A stretch of DNA of 8,488 nt from contig JBJELB010000074.1 in assembly GCA_051878935.1 (NCBI GenBank), positions 1 through 8,488 of the forward strand. The letters run 5' to 3'. Below the pieces are notes generated by a model. That model was not told the origin of the DNA, searched no databases, and was given only the letters and a program-made list of their open reading frames with translations. Shown here piece after piece: positions 1-6,252 of this stretch; position 1 is the stretch's first letter, and the number at the start of each line of letters is the position of its first letter. A program made the position numbers and the translations under genes. The DNA is from CANQDT01 sp051878935. GTDB lineage: Bacteria; Bacillota; Clostridia; Lachnospirales; Lachnospiraceae.

Positions 1-54
1 CTCCTTGATAAACAGTTTTATTATTTTAACTGTCTACCTAGAAGGGAGCATATC
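1..54. repeat. Imperfect inverted repeat at window edge, possible IS3-type end or tiny palindromic element
   Basis: ACAGTT (12-17) and AACTGT (28-33) form a perfect inner stem around an AT-only 10-nt loop. The arms continue imperfectly outward to CTCC (1-4) and GGAG (45-48). The right part, read on the minus strand from 54, begins TGATATGCTCCC and continues to GGTAGACAG. A TG start followed by an inner GTAGACA-like block is reminiscent of IS3-family terminal repeats. That resemblance is from memory, and no transposase is visible. The left arm is cut by the window edge, so I cannot tell a solo miniature element from the right end of a full insertion sequence lying to the left. The repeat lies 30 bp past the gdhA stop and, lacking a GC-rich stem, is not a good intrinsic terminator. 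Confidence 0.4.
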
Positions 55-84
55 ACACTAGGTTTCCGGGCAATTATTATTTTT

Positions 85-1419
85 CTACACGATTCCCTGA
101 GCGGTCATAGCATCAACAACCTTCTCAAAACCTGCAATGTTAGCACCTACTACGTAGTTGCCTTCTGCATTATAGCGTTTTGCAGCCTCATCCATGTTGT
201 GGAAGATATTAACCATGATGTTCTGTAATTTACCGTCAACCTCTTCGAATGTCCAGCTTAAACGCTCACTGTTCTGGGACATTTCAAGAGCAGATGTAGC
301 AACACCACCGGCATTTGCAGCTTTACCAGGAGCAAATAAAACACCATTTTTCTGTAAGTATTCTGTTGCATCCATAGTTGTAGGCATGTTTGCACCTTCT
401 GCTACCGCGATACATCCATTAGCAACCAATGCTTTTGCATCATCGATTAACAATTCGTTCTGTGTTGCACATGGAAGAGCAATATCACATTTCACAGACC
501 ATACACCACGGCCTTCATGATATTCTGCACTTGGTCTTGCAGCTTTGTACTCTGTTAAACGAGCACGTTTTACTTCTTTTACTTCTTTCAATAATGCTAC
601 ATCGATTCCTTCCGGATCATAAATCCAACCGGTAGAATCCGATACTGTAACAACTTTTGCACCTAACTGCTGTGCTTTCTGGCAGGCATAGATAGCAACA
701 TTACCGGAACCTGAGATACATACTGTTTTACCGGCGATATCATGACCGTTGCATTTTAACATCTCTGCTGTTAAGTATAATAAACCATATCCTGTAGCTT
801 CTGTTCTTGCCAGAGAACCACCGTAAGATAATCCTTTACCTGTCAATACACCTTCGTATACGCCACGGATTCTCTTGTACTGACCGAACATATAACCGAT
901 TTCACGGGCACCTGTTCCGATATCACCGGCAGGAACGTCTGTGTCAGCACCAATATATTTACAAAGCTCTGTCATAAAGCTCTGGCAAAATGCCATAATT
1001 TCACGATCGGATTTACCCTTAGGGTCAAAATCAGAACCACCTTTACCGCCACCGATCGGAAGTCCTGTTAAGGAGTTTTTGAAAATTTGCTCAAAACCTA
1101 AGAATTTAATAATACCTAAGTTTACAGAAGGGTGTAAACGTAAACCACCTTTATATGGTCCGATTGCACTGTTGAACTGTACACGGTATCCGGTATTTAC
1201 CTGAACCTGTCCGTTATCATCTACCCAAGGTACACGGAACTTAATCTGACGCTCCGGATTTACTAATCTTTCAAGAAGTGCATCTTTGCGGAATTTTTCC
1301 TCATTTGCTTCCACAACAACTCTTAAAGATTCCAATACCTCTTTAACAGCCTGATGAAATTCTGGTTCTGCCGGATTTTGTTTCACTACTAACTCAATCA
1401 CTTCATCAACGTATGACAT
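85..1419 (-). CDS. gdhA: NADP-specific glutamate dehydrogenase (EC 1.4.1.4)
   Basis: Cytoplasmic hexameric enzyme that reductively aminates 2-oxoglutarate with ammonium to glutamate, a main ammonium-assimilation route. The 444-residue product has the usual family length. The N-terminal Glu/Leu/Phe/Val dehydrogenase domain carries the signature LPIGGGKGGSDFDP at 120-133. Lys90, Lys114, Lys126 and Asp166 match the substrate and catalytic residues of Clostridium symbiosum GDH shifted by one. The C-terminal Rossmann domain has GSGNVA at 237-242. The segment after its second strand reads SDSTG (260-264), like the NADP-dependent E. coli enzyme, so I infer NADPH use. The ATG at 1419 is chosen because GAGGAG (1427-1432) lies 7 nt upstream. 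The longer in-frame ATG at 1491 lies at the -35 box and would precede the promoter. It is probably monocistronic, and no convincing terminator is visible before the window edge. Confidence 0.97.
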   Translation of the reverse strand: MSYVDEVIELVVKQNPAEPEFHQAVKEVLESLRVVVEANEEKFRKDALLERLVNPERQIKFRVPWVDDNGQVQVNTGYRVQFNSAIGPYKGGLRLHPSVNLGIIKFLGFEQIFKNSLTGLPIGGGKGGSDFDPKGKSDREIMAFCQSFMTELCKYIGADTDVPAGDIGTGAREIGYMFGQYKRIRGVYEGVLTGKGLSYGGSLARTEATGYGLLYLTAEMLKCNGHDIAGKTVCISGSGNVAIYACQKAQQLGAKVVTVSDSTGWIYDPEGIDVALLKEVKEVKRARLTEYKAARPSAEYHEGRGVWSVKCDIALPCATQNELLIDDAKALVANGCIAVAEGANMPTTMDATEYLQKNGVLFAPGKAANAGGVATSALEMSQNSERLSWTFEEVDGKLQNIMVNIFHNMDEAAKRYNAEGNYVVGANIAGFEKVVDAMTAQGIV

Positions 1420-1462
1420 TTTGTTTCTCCTCTTTTCTATCAATATGTTTTTTTCGGTATAT

Positions 1463-1491
1463 ATTATATCTGTGTTATAAATATTACGCAA
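1463..1491 (-). promoter_or_regulatory. Sigma-A-type promoter of gdhA
   Basis: On the minus strand, TTGCGT (1491-1486) and a perfect TATAAT (1468-1463) are separated by exactly 17 nt. The predicted transcription start near 1456 gives a leader of about 36 nt to the gdhA ATG at 1419, with no room for a riboswitch. The promoter is back-to-back with the plus-strand promoter at 1531-1539. Confidence 0.8.
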
Positions 1492-1530
1492 GAAAAATTT
1501 GAACTTTTTGTATAAATCGACCCACTTTCG

Positions 1531-1539
1531 TGCTATAAT
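1531..1539 (+). promoter_or_regulatory. Extended -10 promoter of the hydroxyacid dehydrogenase cluster
   Basis: TGCTATAAT (1531-1539) is a perfect extended -10 element (TGn plus TATAAT). No good -35 sits at 17 nt; the nearest, TTGTAT at 1508-1513, has a 20-nt spacer, so the extended TG probably compensates. A start near 1546 gives a leader of about 31 nt to the ATG at 1577. Confidence 0.65.
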
Positions 1540-1576
1540 TCATGAAAATAAGACATTTCATACAAAGGAGATTGTC

Positions 1577-2518
1577 ATGAAGATAGTATTTTTAGAAGTG
1601 GGAAATCTGGGAGATGATATTGATTATGCGCCATTTTCCGATTTTGGAGAGGTCATATTCTATGAAACAACACCACCGGAGCTGGTCAAAGAACGAATCA
1701 AAGACGCCGATGTGATTGCCATTAATAAAATACCCATGAATGAAGAAACACTCGGTGATGCATTGAATGTAAAGCTGATCTGCGTAACTGCAACCGGGAC
1801 AAACAATATTGATTATGCCTATACAGGCAAACGCGGCATCGTTGTCAAGAATGTTAAGGGGTATTCTACGGAAACCGTTGTACAACACACCTTTGCATTG
1901 TTATTCTATCTGTATAATAAGCTTGCCTATTATGATTCCTATGTAAAATCTGAAGCATATATGGGCTCTCCTTATTTTGTCCATATTGGGCGCATCTTCC
2001 ATGATCTGTACGGCAAAACATTTGGTATCGTAGGATTGGGGGATATCGGACGCCGAGTAGCCGAAGTTGCTGCTGCATTTGGCTGTCGTGTCATCTATTA
2101 TTCTACCTCCGGACATAATCATAATTCTGATTATACGGAAGTTTCTTTTGAAAGATTACTGGAAGAAAGCGATATCATATCGATTCATGCACCATTAAAC
2201 GCATCTACTGAGTCATTATTTAACTATGATGCTTTCTGTCGTATGAAAAACAGTGCCTACCTTCTGAATCTCGGCCGTGGACCAATCGTAAATGAGATTG
2301 ACCTGGCACGGGCACTCGACGAGAATCTAATAGCAGGCGCCGGATTAGACGTATTATGTGTAGAGCCTATGGCTCAAGACAGCGTCCTTGCTCATATTAA
2401 GGACAGCGAGAAACTGATTATTACACCACATATTGCCTGGGCAAGCACAGAAGCCCGTAACCGTCTGGTTCGGTGTATCTATGAAAATATCAGAACTTTT
2501 TTAGATAACGGAAAATAA
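1577..2518 (+). CDS. D-isomer-specific 2-hydroxyacid dehydrogenase family protein
   Basis: Soluble NAD(P)-dependent oxidoreductase of 313 residues, the usual length for the family, which interconverts a 2-oxoacid and a D-2-hydroxyacid. The nucleotide-binding domain has GLGDIG at 153-158. The catalytic triad of the family is present: Arg234 (in LGRGP), Glu263 (in CVEP) and His285 (in TPHIAWAS). The second strand ends in YYSTSGHN (174-181), with no acidic residue where NAD-specific members normally have Asp, so NADP(H) use is plausible. The substrate cannot be fixed; hydroxypyruvate/glyoxylate reductase or a lactate-like dehydrogenase are both possible. The ATG at 1577 has AAAGGAG at 1564-1570, 6 nt upstream. 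The in-frame ATG at 1499 precedes the -10 box and is rejected. It is first in a tight cluster, with 16 nt before the PAP2 gene. Confidence 0.92.
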   Translation: MKIVFLEVGNLGDDIDYAPFSDFGEVIFYETTPPELVKERIKDADVIAINKIPMNEETLGDALNVKLICVTATGTNNIDYAYTGKRGIVVKNVKGYSTETVVQHTFALLFYLYNKLAYYDSYVKSEAYMGSPYFVHIGRIFHDLYGKTFGIVGLGDIGRRVAEVAAAFGCRVIYYSTSGHNHNSDYTEVSFERLLEESDIISIHAPLNASTESLFNYDAFCRMKNSAYLLNLGRGPIVNEIDLARALDENLIAGAGLDVLCVEPMAQDSVLAHIKDSEKLIITPHIAWASTEARNRLVRCIYENIRTFLDNGK

Positions 2519-2534
2519 TAGGAGGGCTTAGAAT

Positions 2535-3434
2535 ATGGAATTTTTGCATATGCTGCAATCAATTCGAAATCCTGTTTTAACCGTTTTCTTTCGCCTATGT
2601 ACATTATTAGGTGAAGAAATATTTGTCATCGCACTGCTTTGTTTCTTATTCTGGTGCATTAACAAGGCTCTGGCATACCGTATCGCCTTTACTTATTTTG
2701 CTTCCGGTATGTTAGTACAGATTTTAAAGCTGCATTTCCGAATACCACGTCCCTGGGTACGGGATACCTCAATTATACCGGATGAAGCCGCTCGCAAAAC
2801 TGCAACCGGCTATTCTTTTCCCAGCGGACACACGCAGGGGGCCACTTCAATATTCACAACCTTTAGTTACACTGTGAAAAGGAGCGGTTTCCGGATTATC
2901 TGTGCCATCCTGATTCTTCTGGTCGCCTTATCGCGTATGTATTTATGTGTCCATACTCCTGCAGATGTATTGACTGCTTTTGTTCTCTCTTTTTTGCTCT
3001 CCTTATTCGTCAATTATCTGCTGGATCATTTTAAGGCTACTACCCGCAACAAAGCTGTTCTGTCAACTGCTATGATACTGATTGCGGTTGCCACCATGCT
3101 TTATTCCTATATTCTTCTTCAGAAGGGTATCATTGTTGAGGAACTGACTGCCGACTGCTTCAAAGCCGCGGGCTCCGGAATCGGATTCGCGATAGCCTGG
3201 TATATTGAAATTACATGGATACAATTTCAGGAAAAACACCATTCTAATCTATATCAATCTGTTAAATACATCATCGGACTTCTGGTCGCTCTCGTTCTAA
3301 AAAGCGCCATAAAGGTTCTCCTTGGTACCACCCTTTGGGCACATGCCGTCCGATATTTTCTGATCGTACTATGGATTATTGCGATTTATCCTACAATATT
3401 TACTAAATTGGAAAAGAGGTCTAAGTCATGTTAA
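2535..3434 (+). CDS. PAP2-family membrane phosphatase with C-terminal membrane extension
   Basis: Integral membrane protein of 299 residues with the three PAP2 phosphatase motifs intact. These are Lys65 with Arg72-Pro73 (KX6RP), the PSGH motif at 96-99, and Ser133-Arg134 with His140 and Asp144 (SRX5HX3D). Histidines 99 and 140 would be the catalytic pair. Hydrophobic segments lie at about 29-43, 46-64, 120-132, 144-163, 174-195, 215-230, 243-262 and 270-290. The last four follow the catalytic core and form an extension of roughly 130 residues beyond a minimal PAP2 domain. The likely substrates are lipid phosphates such as undecaprenyl pyrophosphate or phosphatidate, but the sequence does not decide. 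A strong AGGAGGG (2520-2526) lies 8 nt before the ATG. The stop overlaps the next start by 7 nt, suggesting coupled translation. Confidence 0.93.
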   Translation: MEFLHMLQSIRNPVLTVFFRLCTLLGEEIFVIALLCFLFWCINKALAYRIAFTYFASGMLVQILKLHFRIPRPWVRDTSIIPDEAARKTATGYSFPSGHTQGATSIFTTFSYTVKRSGFRIICAILILLVALSRMYLCVHTPADVLTAFVLSFLLSLFVNYLLDHFKATTRNKAVLSTAMILIAVATMLYSYILLQKGIIVEELTADCFKAAGSGIGFAIAWYIEITWIQFQEKHHSNLYQSVKYIIGLLVALVLKSAIKVLLGTTLWAHAVRYFLIVLWIIAIYPTIFTKLEKRSKSC

Positions 3435-3973
3435 ATGAAATCAAAACACAAACATTATCTGTTGTTACAGAGCTTTTAGAAGCTGCTCATTTACAAAAAG
3501 GTGACCTGCTCGTTGTAGGTTGTTCTTCCAGTGAAGTTGCCAGCTATTCTATCGGTTCTCACTCCAGTCAGGAAATCGGAGAGGCAATCTTTCATACTAT
3601 CCATGATGAGCTTAACCAACATGGTATTTTACTTGCCACACAATGCTGCGAGCATCTGAACCGCGCTCTGATTATGGAAAGGACTACTGCAAAGCAATAC
3701 GGCTACCGCCCTGTAAATGTTTGTCCTCAACTGAAAGCCGGAGGTTCCCTCAGTACGGCTGCTTATGCCGGCTTTTCTGATCCGGTTGCCGTGGAACACA
3801 TTGAAGCTCAGGCAGGAATTGATATCGGAGATACTTTGATAGGCATGCATCTTCAACCGGTTGCCGTTCCTGTCAGAACGAAAACGAACCAAATCGGAGG
3901 TGCACATGTTGTATGTGCCAGAACCCGTATGAAATACATTGGTGGAGAACGTGCACACTATATTGAGAATTAA
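3428..3973 (+). CDS. UPF0340 (YwlG/TIGR01440) family protein of unknown function
   Basis: The 181-residue soluble protein matches the length and conserved blocks I associate with the Firmicutes UPF0340 family (B. subtilis YwlG). These are GCSSSEV at 31-37, TQCCEHLNRALIMER at 71-85, and a CPQLKAGGSLSTAAYA block from 99. The conserved Cys, Glu and His in the second block (Cys73, Cys74, Glu75, His76) could bind a metal or act catalytically, but no activity is established to my knowledge. It has no signal peptide or membrane segment. The ATG at 3428 lies inside the PAP2 3' end (overlap 3428-3434) with AAGAGG at 3414-3419, 8 nt upstream, so the two are probably co-transcribed and coupled. No terminator is seen after its stop. 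Confidence 0.88.
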   Translation: MLNEIKTQTLSVVTELLEAAHLQKGDLLVVGCSSSEVASYSIGSHSSQEIGEAIFHTIHDELNQHGILLATQCCEHLNRALIMERTTAKQYGYRPVNVCPQLKAGGSLSTAAYAGFSDPVAVEHIEAQAGIDIGDTLIGMHLQPVAVPVRTKTNQIGGAHVVCARTRMKYIGGERAHYIEN

Positions 3974-3977
3974 CGCT

Positions 3978-4006
3978 TTGTTCATTTTTTGTTCACATGT
4001 TGAACA
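3978..4006 (+). promoter_or_regulatory. Cluster of TTGTTCA/TGAACA half-sites, candidate operator of the lipoprotein gene
   Basis: TTGTTCA occurs twice in direct orientation at 3978-3984 and 3989-3995, start to start 11 bp (one helical turn). The second copy also forms a 17-bp palindrome, TGTTCACATGTTGAACA at 3990-4006. The right half-site overlaps a possible -35 (TTGAAC, 4000-4005). With a 17-nt spacer, a weak -10 (TATAGG, 4023-4028) follows. The geometry suits a dimeric regulator or a response regulator binding direct repeats. The regulator cannot be named. Confidence 0.45.
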
Positions 4007-4040
4007 TAATCTTTCGTTATTCTATAGGTGATATATGAAT

Positions 4041-4046
4041 GGGAGG
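4041..4046 (+). promoter_or_regulatory. Ribosome binding site deciding the lipoprotein start
   Basis: GGGAGG sits 7 nt before the ATG at 4054. The in-frame ATG at 4039 overlaps this site and has no purine-rich site at proper distance, so the shorter form with a clean signal peptide is preferred. Confidence 0.7.
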
Positions 4047-4053
4047 TTTACAC

Positions 4054-4554
4054 ATGCAGAACGCAAATATTATTACATCTACTCTTCTTTCACTGGTGCT
4101 TGCCATTGGAAGTTTAACCGGTTGCAGCAGCAATTCTTCTTCCGACGAAATGCCAATTAATGATACTCCTCATACGATGGAGGAAGGCACCTTTGGCATT
4201 GTTACCAGCATTGATCAAGATGTTATTACTCTTGACATGGGTGATATGCGTGTAGTTGGCGAACGGCACGATGATTCCGACCGCCCTGAGCGTCCACCTG
4301 AACCGGATGACTTGTCAAAGGATAAGAAAAAAGGAAGCTCCTCTCAGAAGCCTCCTGGAGATGCACTTCCTTTTGAAAAAAATGGTGAAACCAAAACCAT
4401 CCGGATAGATGATTCCGTCAGAATCATGCTCCATTCCGGTCCCGGATTCAGAACAGAGGGAACATTGGAAGACATTACAGTAAACTCTATTTTGAATTTA
4501 GTCTATGACGATGACACATTAACTGAAATCAATGTGCAGATGCCACATGACTAA
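4054..4554 (+). CDS. Small secreted lipoprotein of unknown function
   Basis: A 166-residue product with a lipoprotein signal peptide: hydrophobic residues 10-21, lipobox LTGC with Cys24 as the lipidated residue, then a Ser/Asn-rich tether. The N-terminus has no Lys or Arg before the hydrophobic core, which is unusual for a signal peptide. The mature part has strand-like segments at about 45-61 (GTFGIVTSIDQDVITLDMG) and 113-161. They are interrupted by a charged, Pro-rich, low-complexity linker at about 70-104. The G-x-V-x-S-I-D-x-D-x-I-T-L pattern resembles small OB-like secreted domains (DUF5666-type), an inference only. The ATG at 4054 is chosen because GGGAGG (4041-4046) lies 7 nt upstream; the earlier ATG at 4039 overlaps this site. 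The 3' end overlaps the convergent pdp gene by 26 bp. It may be read from its own promoter or by read-through from the UPF0340 gene 80 nt upstream. Confidence 0.78.
   Translation: MQNANIITSTLLSLVLAIGSLTGCSSNSSSDEMPINDTPHTMEEGTFGIVTSIDQDVITLDMGDMRVVGERHDDSDRPERPPEPDDLSKDKKKGSSSQKPPGDALPFEKNGETKTIRIDDSVRIMLHSGPGFRTEGTLEDITVNSILNLVYDDDTLTEINVQMPHD
4327..4374 (-). terminator. Candidate intrinsic terminator of the deo operon, inside the lipoprotein gene (antisense)
   Basis: On the minus strand, AAAAGGAAG (4374-4366) pairs perfectly with CTTCCTTTT (4337-4329). The stem is extended by CTCC (4360-4357) with GGAG (4341-4338) across a 5-nt bulge. The descending arm runs into a six-T tract (4332-4327), partly within the stem. 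On the plus strand the arm is followed by GAAAAA, so the signal is directional for minus-strand transcripts. It lies about 155-200 nt past the pdp stop, antisense to the lipoprotein's linker codons. The 15-nt loop and the bulge make it weaker than the tRNA terminator. Confidence 0.35.
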
Positions 4555-5851
4555 TCCGTTTATATATCATATCCCCTTTCTCAATTTTTTCTTCATGTAG
4601 TTTGGTTGCGTCCAGAATCATTTTCTCTGCACTTGCAAACAGAGATGGTTCTGACGCAAAGCAAACACTCATCACATCGCCTCTTTTTACAAAATCCCCA
4701 ACTTTTGCTTTGCAAACAATTCCTGCTTTCATATCGATACGATCTTCTTTTGTCATTCTTCCGGCACCCAGCATACAGGATGCGATTCCATATTGTTGTG
4801 CATCTATATGTGTAATATAACCATCTCTCGGAGCCTTTACCGCATATTGATATTGTGCTTTCGCAAAACGGCTGGTGTCTTCAATATAAGAAATATCTCC
4901 TCCTTGCGCCTGTACCATTTTCTTAAAACTCTGATATGCTTTTCCACTCAACAATGCATCTTCTGCCATCATTCCGGCCTCTTCCATAGTCGCAGCTGCT
5001 TTTGCTAAATACAGCATATTGGCAGCCAATTCAATACAAACTTCTACGAAATCCTTCGGACCATTTCTCTTTAATGTATCAATTGCTTCGATTACTTCCA
5101 GAGAATTTCCGATGGCATATCCAAGCGGCTCATCCATATTTGTAATCAATGCAACGGTTTCCCGTCCTGCGTTTTCTCCGATACGAACACACTCTTCTGC
5201 CAGAGCACAGGCATCTTCATATGTTTTCATAAAGGCACCACTGCCCATCTTAACATCCAATACAATCGCATCACTGCCTGCCGCTATTTTCTTTGACATA
5301 ATCGATACTGCAATCAACGGAATACTGTCCACGGTTGCCGTTACATCACGAAGTGCATACATCATTTTATCTGCAGGCGTCAGCTTTGCAGATTGTCCCA
5401 TGACACTTAATCCGTTTCTCATAACGATATCAATAAACTCTTTCGACGATAATGTGGTACGCATACCCGGTATGGATTCCAGTTTATCAATGGTTCCTCC
5501 GGTATGACCCAGTCCTCTTCCGGACATTTTTGCAACCTTCACACCACAGGATGCTACAATTGGTTCGACTACCAGGGTAGTCTTATCTCCTACTCCTCCG
5601 GTAGAATGCTTATCCACTTTAATCCCCGGTATTACAGATAAATCAATCTGTTCACCGGAATGAACGACTGCCATCGTCATATCCAGTGTTTCTTCCGGCG
5701 TCATTCCTTTATAATAAACTGCCATCAGAAATGCTGCCATTTGATAATCCGGTATCGTTCCATCAACATACCCTGTAATCAGGTATTCTATTTCTTCACG
5801 GGACAGACTTCCTCCATCTCTCTTTTTTAAAATCAAATCATACATTCTCAT
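4529..5851 (-). CDS. pdp: Pyrimidine-nucleoside phosphorylase (EC 2.4.2.2)
   Basis: Cytoplasmic dimeric enzyme that phosphorolyses uridine, deoxyuridine and thymidine to base plus (deoxy)ribose-1-phosphate, feeding DeoB. The 440-residue product is close to the 433 of B. subtilis Pdp and aligns from its first residues (MRMYDLILKK versus MRMVDIIIKK). The phosphate-binding block KHSTGGVGD is at 81-89, the family signature SGRGLGHTGGT at 110-120, and the pyrimidine-binding residues Arg168, Ser183 and Lys187 are at the positions expected for PyNP. The C-terminal region (about 340-440) is the alpha/beta domain of the family. The ATG at 5851 overlaps the cdd stop as ATGA, with GGGAGG (5861-5866) inside the cdd 3' end, so translation is probably coupled. 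The last 26 bp overlap the convergent lipoprotein gene. Thymidine phosphorylase (DeoA) is the near alternative; the B. subtilis-like sequence favours the broader enzyme. Confidence 0.95.
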   Translation of the reverse strand: MRMYDLILKKRDGGSLSREEIEYLITGYVDGTIPDYQMAAFLMAVYYKGMTPEETLDMTMAVVHSGEQIDLSVIPGIKVDKHSTGGVGDKTTLVVEPIVASCGVKVAKMSGRGLGHTGGTIDKLESIPGMRTTLSSKEFIDIVMRNGLSVMGQSAKLTPADKMMYALRDVTATVDSIPLIAVSIMSKKIAAGSDAIVLDVKMGSGAFMKTYEDACALAEECVRIGENAGRETVALITNMDEPLGYAIGNSLEVIEAIDTLKRNGPKDFVEVCIELAANMLYLAKAAATMEEAGMMAEDALLSGKAYQSFKKMVQAQGGDISYIEDTSRFAKAQYQYAVKAPRDGYITHIDAQQYGIASCMLGAGRMTKEDRIDMKAGIVCKAKVGDFVKRGDVMSVCFASEPSLFASAEKMILDATKLHEEKIEKGDMIYKRISHVASAH

Positions 5852-6252
5852 AATGAAAATCCTCCCGGTAACAATTCTTTTAAAGAATATTCCACATAAT
5901 CTGTTTCTGATTTCACAACCAGGATACGCATTGTTTCTACATCACAAAACTCTGACAGAGCTTGCCGGCAGACACCACAAGGCATACAATACTCTGTAAT
6001 TTTTTCTCCTTTTCTGCCTCCTGCAATCGCAATCGCTTTAAACTGTCTCTTCCCACTTGCAATCGCAGAAAACAATGCCGTACGCTCTGCACAATTCGTA
6101 ACCGAATAGGATGCGTTTTCCACATTACATCCCTTAAATATTTCATCATCTTTCGACAACAATGCTGCACCTACTGCAAAACCAGAATACGGACAATACG
6201 CATTCTCCCTGGCGAGCAACGCCTCCCTGATTAATTTCTCTTCCCCTGTCAT
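5848..6252 (-). CDS. cdd: Cytidine deaminase (EC 3.5.4.5)
   Basis: Zinc enzyme that hydrolyses cytidine and deoxycytidine to uridine and deoxyuridine, so that cytosine nucleosides can enter Pdp. The 134-residue product is the short homotetrameric Bacillus-type form. In the numbering from the ATG, the zinc ligands are Cys54 (in NCAERTA), Cys92 and Cys95 (in PCGVC), with Glu56 as the proton shuttle. Asn43 and Glu45 (in GCNVEN) would bind the ribose. The ATG at 6252 shares one base with the deoB stop (TGATG). An adjacent in-frame GTG at 6255 is possible, but the GAGGG site (6259-6263) would be only 3-4 nt from it and is about 6 nt from the ATG. The 3' end overlaps pdp by 4 nt. It is the third gene of the deo operon. 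Confidence 0.95.
   Translation of the reverse strand: MTGEEKLIREALLARENAYCPYSGFAVGAALLSKDDEIFKGCNVENASYSVTNCAERTALFSAIASGKRQFKAIAIAGGRKGEKITEYCMPCGVCRQALSEFCDVETMRILVVKSETDYVEYSLKELLPGGFSL

Noticed and set aside
1..231. Plus-strand open frame entering from the left edge as a transposase C-terminus
   Set aside because: Most of its length is antisense to gdhA, and the first codons show no recognisable transposase motif. The window is too short here to support it.
194..1204. Plus-strand open frames of 68-108 residues opposite gdhA
   Set aside because: They lie wholly antisense to a strongly supported gdhA, have no ribosome binding sites of note, and match no family.
1420..1491. N-terminal extension of GdhA by 24 residues
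   Set aside because: The extension covers the promoter and ribosome binding site. The start at 1419 matches the usual N-terminus and length.
1499..1576. N-terminal extension of the 2-hydroxyacid dehydrogenase by 26 residues
   Set aside because: The upstream ATG precedes the -10 element, while the ATG at 1577 has an ideal ribosome binding site and begins directly with the first beta strand.
3629..3985. A 118-residue minus-strand open frame opposite the UPF0340 gene
   Set aside because: It is antisense to conserved blocks of UPF0340, with a composition typical of a reversed coding frame and no promoter or ribosome binding site.
3990..4006. LexA (SOS) box
   Set aside because: The half-sites are in the opposite order (GTTC..GAAC rather than GAAC..GTTC), so the palindrome does not fit the Gram-positive LexA consensus.
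5019..5507. A 162-residue plus-strand open frame opposite pdp
   Set aside because: It is a shadow of the conserved pdp coding sequence, including its family signature region, and has no convincing start signal.
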